This document shows, in pieces, positions 1 to 6,714 of a DNA stretch of 15,969 nt. Made by a program: the position numbers and the translations under genes. This DNA comes from Frondihabitans sp. (GTDB lineage: Bacteria > Actinomycetota > Actinomycetes > Actinomycetales > Microbacteriaceae): NCBI GenBank assembly GCA_025464735.1, contig JAODMX010000296.1, forward strand, positions 1 through 15,969, in the 5' to 3' direction. Within the stretch, counting starts at the first letter, position 1. Every line of letters starts with the position of its first letter. Below the pieces are notes generated by a model that was not told the origin of the DNA, made no database searches, and saw only the letters and a list, made by a program, of their open reading frames with translations.

Positions 1-1125
1 TCCGAGGCCGACATCCCACGGTTCGGCGATGAGCTTCACGCCGCGCAGGGCCTCGTCATCGCGGATCTCTGTGAGCAGTGTGTCGGCAGGATCGAACACC
101 GCGTCTTCGCCTCGCCCCAGTGTTGCCGCCAGGTCGAAGCGGAAGCCATCGATCTGAAGGTCGTTCGCCCAGTACCGCAAGGAGTCGAGCACGAGACGCC
201 GCGCCGCCGGGAGGCTGGTGTCGAACGTGTTGCCGCAACCGGTGACGTCGATCGGAGCGCCGTTGCTGTCGTGCCGGTAGTAGGCGCCGTCGAGCCCGCG
301 AAAGCTCGTCACCGGGCCGCCGTCGCCCTCCTCGGAGGTGTGGTTGAACACCACGTCGAGGTAGACCTCGATGCCGGCCGCGTGAAGGAGTCGCACCATC
401 CCTTTGAACTCGCGCAGGATCGCCGACGGGCCGGCCATTTGCGCATCGCGCGACGCGTAACCCGCGTGCGGTGCGAAGTACGACAGCGTGTTGTAGCCCC
501 AGTAATTCTCGAATCCCTGAGCGACGAGCCGTTCTTCGTCGACGTGCTGGTGCACGGGAAGCAGTTGCACAGCCGTCACACCGAGCTCTCGGAGGTAGGC
601 GATCGTGCTCTCGTGGGCGAGACCAGCGTAGGTGCCGCGCAGGTCTTCCGGGACGGTGGGGGACAGCCGGGTGAGGCCGCGCACGTGCGCCTCGTAGACA
701 ACGGTGTGGTCGAGCCCTGTCGCCGGTTTGCTCACGCCTCCCCAGTCGAAGGCTTCATCGACCACGACACCACGCCACTCGCCTCGGCCGGTGCGGCCGA
801 GACCGCGTGCGTAGGGATCAAGCAGGTTCACGCCCGGGTCGAACGGCGTACGGACCAGCTCGGGGCTGGTCTGCGGCCCGTCGGCGCGCAGCCAGTATCG
901 GCGCCCGGAGGTGAGGCGAGGGTCGGAGCCCGACCAGATCCCGTGTGCGTCACGCGTCAAGGGCACGACTCGTTCGCTGGGTGCGTCGTCGATCACCAGG
1001 TCGATGCTGGTCGCGGCACCGGACCAGACCCGCACGGTCGGGCCTTCCGGGCCGGCATGCAACCCGAGCTCGCGCAGCGGGTCGATGACGGCGGGGTCGT
1101 CACGGATGAGCTCGACGTCAGACAC
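1..1125 (-). CDS. glgX: Glycogen debranching enzyme GlgX, N-terminal part (gene runs off the left edge)
   Basis: Translating the reverse strand from the GTG at 1125 gives 375 uninterrupted codons. The first ~100 residues look like the N-terminal beta-sandwich (CBM48/isoamylase type) that precedes the GH13 barrel. Three conserved GH13 blocks follow: DVVFNHT (D257, N261, H262), DGFRFD with the presumed nucleophile D331, and IAEPWD with the presumed acid/base E368. NYWGYN near residue 207 is typical of the isoamylase/GlgX group. GlgX removes alpha-1,6 branches from limit dextrins during glycogen breakdown in the cytoplasm. The family is usually about 650-720 residues, so roughly the C-terminal half is outside the window. 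The start was chosen because a TACTCT box lies 7 nt upstream on the minus strand and no Shine-Dalgarno is visible, as in a leaderless gene. A TreX-like trehalose-pathway debranching enzyme is the main alternative. It is transcribed divergently from the cysteine desulfurase gene. Confidence 0.9.
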   Translation of the reverse strand, partial: MSDVELIRDDPAVIDPLRELGLHAGPEGPTVRVWSGAATSIDLVIDDAPSERVVPLTRDAHGIWSGSDPRLTSGRRYWLRADGPQTSPELVRTPFDPGVNLLDPYARGLGRTGRGEWRGVVVDEAFDWGGVSKPATGLDHTVVYEAHVRGLTRLSPTVPEDLRGTYAGLAHESTIAYLRELGVTAVQLLPVHQHVDEERLVAQGFENYWGYNTLSYFAPHAGYASRDAQMAGPSAILREFKGMVRLLHAAGIEVYLDVVFNHTSEEGDGGPVTSFRGLDGAYYRHDSNGAPIDVTGCGNTFDTSLPAARRLVLDSLRYWANDLQIDGFRFDLAATLGRGEDAVFDPADTLLTEIRDDEALRGVKLIAEPWDVGLG

Positions 1126-1131
1126 GCGTTC

Positions 1132-1138
1132 TAGAGTA
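1132..1138. promoter_or_regulatory. Overlapping divergent -10 boxes between glgX and the cysteine desulfurase gene
   Basis: The heptamer TAGAGTA reads as TAGAGT on the plus strand (1132-1137) and as TACTCT on the minus strand (1138-1133). The minus-strand box ends 7 nt before the glgX GTG, the spacing of a leaderless actinobacterial transcript. The plus-strand box would start transcription near 1144, giving a leader of about 70 nt before the desulfurase ATG. No convincing -35 box is visible on either side. The plus-strand assignment is weaker than the minus-strand one. Confidence 0.45.
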
Positions 1139-1212
1139 ATGAACGCCAGGTGTCCACTGAGACACGGGACATTTCGCAGAGATGAAGTTCGCGCCGACGA
1201 GAGGAGCACGCC

Positions 1213-2376
1213 ATGGCGGTGTACCTCGACCACGCCGCGACGACTCCCATGCTCCCCGAGGCCATCGACGCCTACACGGCTGCGCTCAGTGCCACAGGCA
1301 ATCCATCCTCAATCCACAGCGCCGGCCAGAACGCCAAGCGCGTGCTCGAGGAGGCCCGCGAACAGGTCGCCGCCTCTCTCGGCTGCGAGCCGATCGAGGT
1401 CGTGTTCACCTCCGGAGGAACGGAGGCGGTCAATCTGGGGGTCAAGGGTCTGTGGTGGGCGAGGCAGGCCGACCGGGCGCGCCCACGGATCCTTGTCCCG
1501 GGCGGGGAGCACCACGCCACCGTCGACACCGTGGAATGGCTCGAGCGGTACGAGGGTGCCGTGGTCGAGTGGATTCCCCTCGACTCGCTCGGGCGCCTCA
1601 GCCTGCCTGCGCTCGCGGCCAGCCTCGATGCCCACGACGACATCGCCCTCGTGACGCTGCTGTGGGCTAACAACGAGGTCGGGACCCTCCAGCCGGTCGA
1701 CGAGGTCGTCGCGCTGGCTTCCGCCCACGGCGTACCGGTGCACTCCGATGCGGTCGCGGCCTACGGCCAAGTGCCCATCGACTTCCGGTCGTCGGGCCTG
1801 GCCGCGCTCAGCGTCTCGGCGCACAAGATCGGAGGCCCGATCGGGATCGGCGCGCTCGTTCTGTCGCGAGCCACGACCGTGGTGCCTCTCATTCACGGCG
1901 GCGGGCAGCAGCGTCAGGTGCGATCAGGAACACAGGATGCCCCTGCCGCGGTTGCCTTCGCGGTCGCGGCGAACCATGAGCACACCGACTACACCGCCCT
2001 CAGGGACCGCGTCATCGCGGGGGTTCGCGAGGCCGTGCCATCAGCGGTTCTGCGCGGCGACCCCGTCTCTCGTCTTCCCGGCAATGCGCACTTCACCTTT
2101 CCCGGCTGCGAGGGTGACTCATTGCTCTTCCTGCTTGATGCCGCCGGAGTGAGCGTGTCGACGGGGTCGGCCTGCCAGGCGGGAATCCCCGAGGCGTCGC
2201 ATGTGCTCCTCGCGATGGGCCTCTCCGACGAAGAGGCCCGCGGCGCCCTCCGCATCACCGTCGGGCACACCACCACGCCTGCCGACGTCGACGCCTTCCT
2301 CGCTGCGCTCCCGGACGCAGTGGCGCGGGCCACGCGTGCCGGCTACGCCGACAGGGCCCCTGTCCTCGGCCGGTAG
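1213..2376 (+). CDS. Cysteine desulfurase, NifS/IscS family (class V aminotransferase fold)
   Basis: This 387-residue protein is a PLP enzyme that takes sulfur from L-cysteine as an enzyme-bound persulfide, for tRNA thiolation and/or Fe-S cluster assembly. Visible features are the N-terminal YLDHAATTP, a GEHH block (H100/H101), NNEVGTLQP (153-161), [10 protein letters not shown] with the PLP-pyridine aspartate D179, [10 protein letters not shown] with the Schiff-base lysine K205, RSGTQD (237-242), and the catalytic loop STGSACQAG with C321. Length is normal for the family (about 380-400). The ATG has a strong Shine-Dalgarno, GAGGAG at 1201-1206, 6 nt upstream. The stop codon TAG (2374-2376) forms the first bases of the likely prfB -10 box. 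Relatives in this family often sit beside mnmA or with SUF genes; neither is here, so the sulfur acceptor cannot be read from context and I give no symbol. Confidence 0.93.
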   Translation: MAVYLDHAATTPMLPEAIDAYTAALSATGNPSSIHSAGQNAKRVLEEAREQVAASLGCEPIEVVFTSGGTEAVNLGVKGLWWARQADRARPRILVPGGEHHATVDTVEWLERYEGAVVEWIPLDSLGRLSLPALAASLDAHDDIALVTLLWANNEVGTLQPVDEVVALASAHGVPVHSDAVAAYGQVPIDFRSSGLAALSVSAHKIGGPIGIGALVLSRATTVVPLIHGGGQQRQVRSGTQDAPAAVAFAVAANHEHTDYTALRDRVIAGVREAVPSAVLRGDPVSRLPGNAHFTFPGCEGDSLLFLLDAAGVSVSTGSACQAGIPEASHVLLAMGLSDEEARGALRITVGHTTTPADVDAFLAALPDAVARATRAGYADRAPVLGR

Positions 2377-2379
2377 GCT
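2374..2379 (+). promoter_or_regulatory. -10 box of a leaderless prfB promoter (TAGGCT)
   Basis: TAGGCT ends 8 nt before the prfB ATG at 2388, which would place the transcription start at or within a base or two of the start codon. There is no usable Shine-Dalgarno (GGGGA at 2381-2385 is too close to the ATG). The first three bases are the stop codon of the upstream desulfurase gene. No clear -35 is seen. Confidence 0.5.
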
Positions 2380-2387
2380 TGGGGACC

Positions 2388-3497
2388 ATGATCGAGCTCG
2401 ACTTCTCCGAGAAGATCGCCGCTCTGCGGTCGACCTTCGCCGACATCAGCGCCGTGATCGGTGTCGACCGCCTCGAGAGGGAGATCGCGGCGCTCGAGGT
2501 CGAGGCATCCGATCCCGACATTTGGAACGATGCCGAGAACGCCCAGCGCGTCACCAGCGACCTGAGCCACCGGAAGTCCGAGCTCGAGAAGATCCAGACG
2601 ACCGGGCAGCGCCTCGACGACCTCGAGGTTCTCGTCGAGATGGCCAACGAGGGCGACGACCAGGAGTCGGCCGACGAGGCCGCGGCCGAGTTGAAGAGCA
2701 TCCAGTCGATGATGGACACCCTCGAGATTCAGACGCTGCTCGACGGCGAGTACGACCCGCGCCCCGCTGTCATCACGATCCGCTCGGGTGCGGGTGGTGT
2801 GGACGCCGCCGACTTCGCCGAGATGCTGCTGCGGATGTACCTTCGGTTCGCCGAGCAGCACGGGTACAAGACCACCGTGATGGACACCAGCTACGCCGAG
2901 GAAGCCGGCATCAAGTCGGCGACCTTCGAGGTCGACGCCCCCTACGCCTTCGGAACCCTGAGTGTCGAAGCCGGTACCCACCGTCTCGTGCGTATGTCGC
3001 CGTTCGGCGCGGCGGGCAAGCGCCAGACCAGCTTCGCGGCCGTCGAGGTTATTCCGCTGATGGAAGAGACCGAGTCGATCGACATCCCCGAGAACGACAT
3101 CCGCGTCGACGTCTTCCGTTCCTCGGGCCCCGGCGGCCAGTCGGTCAACACGACCGACTCCGCCGTCCGCATCACTCACCTGCCGACCGGCACGGTCGTG
3201 TCGATGCAGAATGAGAAGAGCCAGATCCAGAACCGAGCCGCCGCGATGCGGGTTCTGCAGTCCCGGCTCCTGCTCCTGCAGAAAGAGGCGGAGAACGCCA
3301 AGAAGAAAGAGCTCGCGGGCAACATCACGGCGAGCTGGGGCGATCAGATCCGCAGCTATGTGCTCGCGCCGTATCAGATGGTGAAAGACCTGCGAAGCGA
3401 GTACGAGGTCAACAACCCCTCGAACGTCTTCGACGGCGACCTCGACGGTTTCATCTCGGCCGGTATCCGCTGGCGCAAGCGCGCCGAAGACGAGTAG
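2388..3497 (+). CDS. prfB: Peptide chain release factor 2
   Basis: The 369-residue product is RF2, which recognises UGA and UAA in the ribosomal A site and triggers peptide release. Diagnostic features are the RF2 anticodon tripeptide SPF at residues 204-206 (RMSPFGAAG) and the peptidyl-transferase motif GGQ at 249-251 ([10 protein letters not shown]). The N-terminal third is a charged helical domain 1. Length matches the family (about 365). The start was set at ATG 2388 because of the TAGGCT box 8 nt upstream; an in-frame TTG at 2379 would add three residues (MGT) but overlaps that box. The frame is continuous: the in-frame UGA and programmed +1 frameshift near codon 25 that autoregulate prfB in many bacteria are absent. 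The gene ends in TAG, a codon RF2 does not read. It has its own promoter and lies 128 bp before ftsE, which often follows prfB in Actinobacteria. Confidence 0.96.
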   Translation: MIELDFSEKIAALRSTFADISAVIGVDRLEREIAALEVEASDPDIWNDAENAQRVTSDLSHRKSELEKIQTTGQRLDDLEVLVEMANEGDDQESADEAAAELKSIQSMMDTLEIQTLLDGEYDPRPAVITIRSGAGGVDAADFAEMLLRMYLRFAEQHGYKTTVMDTSYAEEAGIKSATFEVDAPYAFGTLSVEAGTHRLVRMSPFGAAGKRQTSFAAVEVIPLMEETESIDIPENDIRVDVFRSSGPGGQSVNTTDSAVRITHLPTGTVVSMQNEKSQIQNRAAAMRVLQSRLLLLQKEAENAKKKELAGNITASWGDQIRSYVLAPYQMVKDLRSEYEVNNPSNVFDGDLDGFISAGIRWRKRAEDE

Positions 3498-3610
3498 GCG
3501 CTCTTCGGGATCCTGGAGCGTCCGTTCACCGGGCACCCAGCGGCTTCACGGGGTCGGCAGCGTGTCGTTTCTCGGGGGCGCGCCTCCTCTCGATCCGGCC
3601 ATTTCGTGCC

Positions 3611-3616
3611 TAGTCT
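3611..3616 (+). promoter_or_regulatory. -10 box of the ftsEX promoter, probably leaderless (TAGTCT)
   Basis: TAGTCT ends 9 nt before the ftsE ATG at 3626, and the intervening CCCCGTC contains no Shine-Dalgarno. This fits a transcript starting at or just before the start codon. The rest of the prfB-ftsE gap (3498-3610) contains GC-rich sequence with no strong terminator hairpin that I can see. Confidence 0.5.
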
Positions 3617-3625
3617 TGCCCCGTC

Positions 3626-4450
3626 ATGATTCGCTTCGATGAGGTCTCCAAGTTCTATGCCGGCAACCCACGACCGGCTCTCAACGGGATCACCCTTGAA
3701 ATCCTCAAGGGTGAGTTCGTCTTCCTTGTCGGCGCCTCCGGCTCTGGCAAGTCGAGCTTCCTGCGCCTCGTGCTGAAAGAGGAGAAGCCCTCGAAGGGCC
3801 AGATCCATGTGCTCGGGCAGAAGCTCGGCACTCTTTCGAGCCGCAAGGTCCCCTACTTCCGCCGAAACCTCGGTGTCGTCTTCCAGGATTTCCGGCTGCT
3901 GCCGCAGAAGTCGGTCTTCGACAACGTCGCCTTCACCCTGCAGGTCATCGGCAAGAGCCGTGGCTACATTCAGGAGGCGGTGCCCGACGTGTTGAAGATG
4001 GTCGGTCTCGCCGGCAAGGCGCAACGTCTGCCTCATGAGCTCTCGGGTGGCGAGCAGCAGCGCGTCGCAATCGCCCGCGCCATCGTGAACCGCCCCGCCA
4101 TCCTCCTGGCCGACGAGCCGACCGGTAACCTCGACCCGTCGACGAGCGCGGGCATCATGACTCTGCTCGATCGAATCAACGCCTCGGGCACAACGGTTCT
4201 GATGGCGACGCACGACGCTGGCATCGTCGACCAGATGCAGCGCCGCGTGATCGAACTCTCGGGTGGCACGATCGTCCGTGACGAGCGTTCCGGTGGCTAC
4301 CAAACGCAAGCCGTGCCGATTCAACAGGTGGCCACCGAGGCGGCCCAGCCGGGCACTTCCGGCGTGCCGATCCAGGCGGTGCCCGAGCCCGTGCTCGACC
4401 CGCGCTCGGTCGAGAAACAGTCCGTCCCGAGCTGGGGAGCCGACAAATGA
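3626..4450 (+). CDS. ftsE: Cell division ATP-binding protein FtsE
   Basis: FtsE is the cytoplasmic ATPase of the FtsEX complex, which controls peptidoglycan hydrolases at the division site. The 274-residue protein shows Walker A GASGSGKS (36-43, K42), the Q-loop in FQDFRLL (Q87), the ABC signature LSGGEQQR (139-146), Walker [13 protein letters not shown] (159-170, catalytic E164) and the H-loop histidine H196. The FtsE hallmark is a start-to-end fit to the roughly 222-residue core. After residue ~225 there is an extra tail of about 50 residues rich in Q, P, A and V, with no motif I recognise; tails of this sort occur in some actinobacterial FtsE proteins. The start follows a TAGTCT box 9 nt upstream. 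The stop overlaps the ftsX ATG (ATGA), indicating translational coupling. Confidence 0.97.
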   Translation: MIRFDEVSKFYAGNPRPALNGITLEILKGEFVFLVGASGSGKSSFLRLVLKEEKPSKGQIHVLGQKLGTLSSRKVPYFRRNLGVVFQDFRLLPQKSVFDNVAFTLQVIGKSRGYIQEAVPDVLKMVGLAGKAQRLPHELSGGEQQRVAIARAIVNRPAILLADEPTGNLDPSTSAGIMTLLDRINASGTTVLMATHDAGIVDQMQRRVIELSGGTIVRDERSGGYQTQAVPIQQVATEAAQPGTSGVPIQAVPEPVLDPRSVEKQSVPSWGADK

Positions 4451-5361
4451 GGCTGGGGCTTGTCTTCGGCGAGGTCGGATCCGGCCTTCGTCGGAATCTC
4501 TCGATGGTGATCTCCGTCGTCCTTGTCACCTTCATCTCGCTGACGTTCGTCGGCGTGGCGGTGCTCATGCAGATGCAGATCAACCAGATGAAGGGTTATT
4601 GGTACGACAAGGCCCAGGTTGCGATCTACCTCTGCACCGACACCGACACGACGGGCAACTGCGACGGAGCCAAGGCGACGACCGACCAGAAAGCCCAGGT
4701 CGAATCCCAGCTCAAGTCGACGACGCTTGCGCCGTACATCAAGAAGTCGTACTTCGAGACCCAGGACCAGGCGTTCGCACGGTTCAAGAAGCAGTTCGCG
4801 AACAGCCCGGCGACGGAGTTCGTCCAGCCCTCGTATCTCAACGAGACCTTCTGGGTGAACCTGAAGAACCCGTCGCAGTCCGATGTGCTCATCGAGAGCC
4901 TGTCCAATCAGTCGGGTGTTCAGAGTGTTGTCGACCAGCGCGGCTACCTCGAACCGATCTTCGCCGTCCTCAACGCGGCCAGTTACACCGCGATCGGCAT
5001 CGCCGTGCTCATGCTGATCGCCGCGGTACTCCTGATCGCCACAACGATTCGTCTCTCGGCATTCAGTCGACGCCGTGAACTCGGCATCATGCGACTCGTC
5101 GGTGCATCGAACCGCTTCATACAAACGCCGTTCATCCTCGAGGGGGTGATCGCAGCGCTCGTGGGATCGGTTCTGGCCGGGGGAGCCATCGTCCTCATCG
5201 TCAAGTTCTTCGTGCGCGGGTACCTGGCCGTGTCGTTCGCGAGCACCCCGTTCGTCGGGCTCGGCGACACCGCGTTCGTCGTGCCGCTCCTCATCGTGAT
5301 CGGGGCCGTGTTGGCCGCACTGTCGGCCAACGTCGCGATCCGGCGCTACCTCAAGGTCTGA
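4447..5361 (+). CDS. ftsX: Cell division permease-like protein FtsX
   Basis: FtsX is the membrane half of FtsEX; it passes the ATPase cycle of FtsE through its outer domain to cell-wall hydrolases (NlpC/P60-type partners in Actinobacteria). The 304-residue protein has the expected four membrane segments, roughly residues 19-41, 178-202, 228-256 and 275-296, with an outer domain of about 135 residues between the first two. The segment [18 protein letters not shown] (204-221) before TM3 is the conserved cytoplasmic coupling region of FtsX/MacB-type permeases. The outer domain carries two cysteines, C63 and C72, that could form a disulfide. The ATG overlaps the ftsE stop by 4 nt, with GGGGAG at 4434-4439 as ribosome-binding site. 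The gene is followed by stem-loops that probably end the ftsEX transcript. Confidence 0.96.
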   Translation: MRLGLVFGEVGSGLRRNLSMVISVVLVTFISLTFVGVAVLMQMQINQMKGYWYDKAQVAIYLCTDTDTTGNCDGAKATTDQKAQVESQLKSTTLAPYIKKSYFETQDQAFARFKKQFANSPATEFVQPSYLNETFWVNLKNPSQSDVLIESLSNQSGVQSVVDQRGYLEPIFAVLNAASYTAIGIAVLMLIAAVLLIATTIRLSAFSRRRELGIMRLVGASNRFIQTPFILEGVIAALVGSVLAGGAIVLIVKFFVRGYLAVSFASTPFVGLGDTAFVVPLLIVIGAVLAALSANVAIRRYLKV

Positions 5362-5369
5362 CAGTTCTT

Positions 5370-5409
5370 CAGCACTCGGCTCCGACCTTGCCGTCGGGGC
5401 CGAGTGCTG
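5370..5409 (+). terminator. 17-bp stem-loop just after ftsX
   Basis: CAGCACTCGGC (5370-5380) is the exact reverse complement of 5399-5409. The stem continues inward through a U-G pair and CCGAC/GTCGG to a 6-nt loop (5387-5392), giving 17 consecutive pairs. It starts 9 nt after the ftsX stop. No T-run follows, but actinobacterial terminators often lack one. Termination of ftsEX is the likely role; a processing or structured-RNA role is possible. Confidence 0.7.
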
Positions 5410-5412
5410 CTC

Positions 5413-5432
5413 GCGCATGCGGGAGCGTGCGC
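5413..5432 (+). other. 8-bp stem-loop with GGGA loop
   Basis: GCGCATGC (5413-5420) pairs with GCGTGCGC (5425-5432), seven Watson-Crick pairs and one U-G, closing a GNRA-like GGGA tetraloop. It lies in the 3 nt-separated space between the ftsX terminator-like hairpin and the long inverted repeat. Its last two bases overlap the outer end of that repeat, so the two cannot both form fully. Confidence 0.45.
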
Positions 5433-5512
5433 AACATGAAGGAGATCCGCGCCCGCCAGTGTCTCTCGCGCGGGGTGTACGTCCCGTGGGGCGCGGATCT
5501 CCTTCATTTTGC
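5431..5512 (+). repeat. 24-bp inverted repeat with one mismatch: large stem-loop upstream of smpB
   Basis: The left arm (5431-5454) and the reverse complement of the right arm (5489-5512) agree at 23 of 24 positions; the inner 19 are identical, from ATGAAGGAGATCC to CGCGCCC. The 34-nt interior can form a second hairpin (5469-5488, loop GTAC) that would stack on the right arm. The right arm ends in CATTTTGC, so a U4 run closes the helix and pairs with As at the 5' side, as in an intrinsic terminator read on the plus strand. The symmetry also fits a small palindromic repeat element; I see no target-site duplication. Confidence 0.7.
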
Positions 5513-5563
5513 AGGGCCTCCTCGCCGTCGACCGGCAGTGCAGGCAGCGGCGCCGTCGAGCTG

Positions 5564-5569
5564 TACACT
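5564..5569 (+). promoter_or_regulatory. Likely -10 box of the smpB promoter (TACACT)
   Basis: TACACT sits downstream of the stem-loops and would start transcription near 5576, giving a leader of about 27 nt that includes the GAGGG ribosome-binding site of smpB. No good -35 box is seen. It is the only TAnnnT box I find at a suitable position after the hairpins. Confidence 0.4.
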
Positions 5570-5602
5570 TGAAGGCTGCCTAGAAACGAGCGAGGGTTGA
5601 TC

Positions 5603-6094
5603 ATGCCGAAAGAAGTGTCTGCGAGAGATCGCGGCGAGAAAGTCGTCGCGACGAATCGTCGTGCCCGCTTCGACTACCTCATCGACGACACCTACGAGGC
5701 CGGTATCGTTCTGACCGGCACCGAGGTCAAGGCCCTCCGGCAGGGGCGCGCGTCGCTCGTCGACGGGTACGCGTTCGTCGACGCTGGCGAGATCTGGCTT
5801 GATGCGGTGCACATTCCCGAGTACACCGAGGGCACCTGGAACAACCACTCCCCGCGGCGCAAGCGCAAGCTCCTGTTGCACAAGGAGCAGATCATCAAGA
5901 TCAGCCACAAGACGAAAGAGGGCGGTTTCACGCTCGTTCCGATGCGCATCTATTTCTCCGACGGGCGCGCCAAGGTCGAACTCGCGGTGGCCAAGGGTAA
6001 GAAGGAGTACGACAAGCGGCAGACGCTGCGCGAGCGCACCGACCGCCGCGAGGCCGACCGGGCGATGTCGGCCAGGAGAAACCTGGGCGACTGA
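5603..6094 (+). CDS. smpB: SsrA-binding protein SmpB
   Basis: SmpB binds the tRNA-like domain of tmRNA and delivers it to ribosomes stalled on broken mRNA; its C-terminal tail probes the empty mRNA channel. The 163-residue protein carries [32 protein letters not shown] (a family signature spanning residues 16-47), then [23 protein letters not shown], and the basic tail [16 protein letters not shown] ending in RRNLGD. Length is normal (about 150-165). The start is ATG 5603, with GAGGG at 5592-5596 6 nt upstream; an in-frame TTG at 5597 is less likely. Its RNA partner ssrA begins 129 nt downstream. A degenerate copy of its last 23 bases follows the stop codon. Confidence 0.97.
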   Translation: MPKEVSARDRGEKVVATNRRARFDYLIDDTYEAGIVLTGTEVKALRQGRASLVDGYAFVDAGEIWLDAVHIPEYTEGTWNNHSPRRKRKLLLHKEQIIKISHKTKEGGFTLVPMRIYFSDGRAKVELAVAKGKKEYDKRQTLRERTDRREADRAMSARRNLGD

Positions 6095-6127
6095 CGGGCG
6101 CAGTGGCCAGGCGCAACCGGGGCGACT
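6070..6127 (+). repeat. Degenerate tandem copy of the smpB 3' end
   Basis: The 23 bases 6070-6092 (GGCCAGGAGAAACCTGGGCG plus ACT) recur at 6105-6127 with three substitutions, offset by 35 nt. The first copy encodes the SmpB tail ARRNLGD and its stop TGA; the second would encode ARRNRGD followed by TAG, but in another frame relative to smpB and outside the gene. It looks like an old partial duplication. Confidence 0.6.
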
Positions 6128-6150
6128 AGCCAGCCATGCAGATCCTGGGC

Positions 6151-6156
6151 TAGAAT
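6151..6156 (+). promoter_or_regulatory. -10 box of the ssrA promoter (TAGAAT)
   Basis: TAGAAT lies 68 nt before the mature tmRNA 5' end and predicts transcription from about 6163. That would give a 5' precursor of about 61 nt. It lies 57 nt past the smpB stop, so ssrA need not depend on smpB transcription. A -35 box is not clear. Confidence 0.5.
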
Positions 6157-6161
6157 TGAGG

Positions 6162-6179
6162 GCTGCGGTTCACCGCAGC
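6162..6179 (+). other. 7-bp hairpin at the start of the tmRNA leader
   Basis: GCTGCGG (6162-6168) and CCGCAGC (6173-6179) form a perfect stem with loop TTCA. It sits at the predicted ssrA transcription start, so it would cap the 5' end of the precursor. It might instead be the smpB terminator, although no T-run follows. Confidence 0.5.
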
Positions 6180-6196
6180 AGGCAACGTAACAACTC

Positions 6197-6216
6197 CACA
6201 GTGCATGACAGAGGCC
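6197..6216 (+). other. 5' arm of a helix enclosing the tmRNA precursor
   Basis: These 20 bases of the 5' leader, CACAGTGCAT followed by GACAGAGGCC, are complementary to 6603-6622 in the 3' trailer: 19 Watson-Crick pairs and one U-G pair (6206 with 6613). The arm ends 7 nt before the mature 5' G at 6224. It also contains part of a local palindrome (AGAGGCCTCT, 6210-6219), which could compete. Confidence 0.7.
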
Positions 6217-6223
6217 TCTTCGA

Positions 6224-6600
6224 GGGGATGATCGGTTTCGACATCGCCTGTTTGCGAACGAGAAGCGGGCCGAGGATCCAGGGTTATCTCGTAAACGATC
6301 TCTGGAAAACAATAAGTGCCAATAAATCACGCACTGACTTCGCTCTCGCTGCGTAAGCAGTAGAGCCACATAAGTCCGTCAGACCGGTGACTGCTCTCTA
6401 ACCGGATCCTGGCGTCAGCTAGAGGGCTTGCTGTGCAGTTGTGCCGAAGGGCTGCACGGGACTTCCACTTCGACTGGGCTCGTCGACCTAGAAGCCAGTA
6501 GCAAAGGTCGGGGCCGAGTAGAACGCCTTATCTGGCTACGCCCGTAGAATGCGTACAATTTCAGCGATGGACGGGGGTTCAATTCCCCCCATCTCCACCA
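6224..6600 (+). ncRNA. ssrA: Transfer-messenger RNA (tmRNA, SsrA)
   Basis: tmRNA acts as tRNA and mRNA to rescue stalled ribosomes and tag their products for proteolysis. The 377-nt one-piece RNA has the expected 5' end GGGGATGATCGGTTTCGACA and an encoded 3' CCA at 6598-6600. The acceptor stem pairs 6224-6230 (GGGGATG) with 6590-6596 (CATCTCC), including the G-U at the third pair that is the alanine identity element read by alanyl-tRNA synthetase. The T-arm has five G-C pairs (6573-6577 with 6585-6589) and a 7-nt TTCAATT loop. The tag frame runs 6318-6356. Pseudoknot regions were not resolved by eye. Both ends were set from the acceptor stem by analogy with E. coli tmRNA. Its partner SmpB is encoded immediately upstream. 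Confidence 0.97.
6318..6356 (+). other. tmRNA tag-peptide reading frame (ANKSRTDFALAA)
   Basis: The resume codon GCC at 6318 opens twelve codons, ANKSRTDFALAA, then TAA at 6354-6356. The ending ALAA is the usual ClpXP degron type, and the charged centre with DFALAA is common in Actinobacteria. This is part of ssrA, not a separate gene. A long plus-strand frame that enters here from smpB in another frame has no significance. Confidence 0.93.
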
Positions 6601-6602
6601 TC

Positions 6603-6622
6603 GGCCTCTGTCGTGCACTGTG
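6603..6622 (+). other. 3' arm of a helix enclosing the tmRNA precursor
   Basis: GGCCTCTGTC followed by GTGCACTGTG begins 2 nt after the encoded CCA of tmRNA and pairs along its whole length with 6197-6216. Together the arms would extend the acceptor end with a 20-bp helix across an asymmetric 7 x 2 nt internal loop. The obvious guess is a processing signal; no ordinary terminator is visible after ssrA. Confidence 0.7.
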
Positions 6623-6643
6623 TCGTTCGTTCACTGTGTCGTT
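6616..6643 (+). repeat. 12-bp direct repeat after ssrA
   Basis: CACTGTGTCGTT occurs at 6616-6627 and again at 6632-6643, 16 nt apart. The first copy overlaps the 3' arm of the tmRNA precursor helix; the second could offer seven alternative pairs to the 5' arm. Function unknown. Confidence 0.6.
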
Positions 6644-6714
6644 TCGGCACCGCATTTACTGCAGCCACTGCACGTTCAGTGATATTTCGGAGGGTTGCCT
6701 GTCACCCTCGAAGA

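Noticed and set aside
271..1134. 287-residue open frame on the plus strand opposite glgX
   Set aside because: The minus-strand frame has clear GH13 catalytic motifs; the plus-strand product has no recognisable domain and is a by-product of high GC in the opposite strand.
2343..3536. 397-residue open frame on the minus strand opposite prfB
   Set aside because: Antisense to a gene with SPF and GGQ motifs; composition is typical of a shadow.
5431..5512. Inverted repeat as ends of an insertion sequence
   Set aside because: Only 34 nt lie between the arms, with no transposase and no flanking target duplication; a terminator or small palindromic element is simpler.
5799..6356. Plus-strand frame joining smpB sequence to the tmRNA tag
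   Set aside because: It overlaps smpB in another frame and ends at the tag stop only because the tag frame happens to be open upstream; tag translation begins at the resume codon.
6224..6622. Possible integrated element using ssrA as attachment site
   Set aside because: tmRNA genes are common integration targets, but there is no integrase gene and no second copy of the ssrA 3' end in the window; the flanking match is inverted, not direct.
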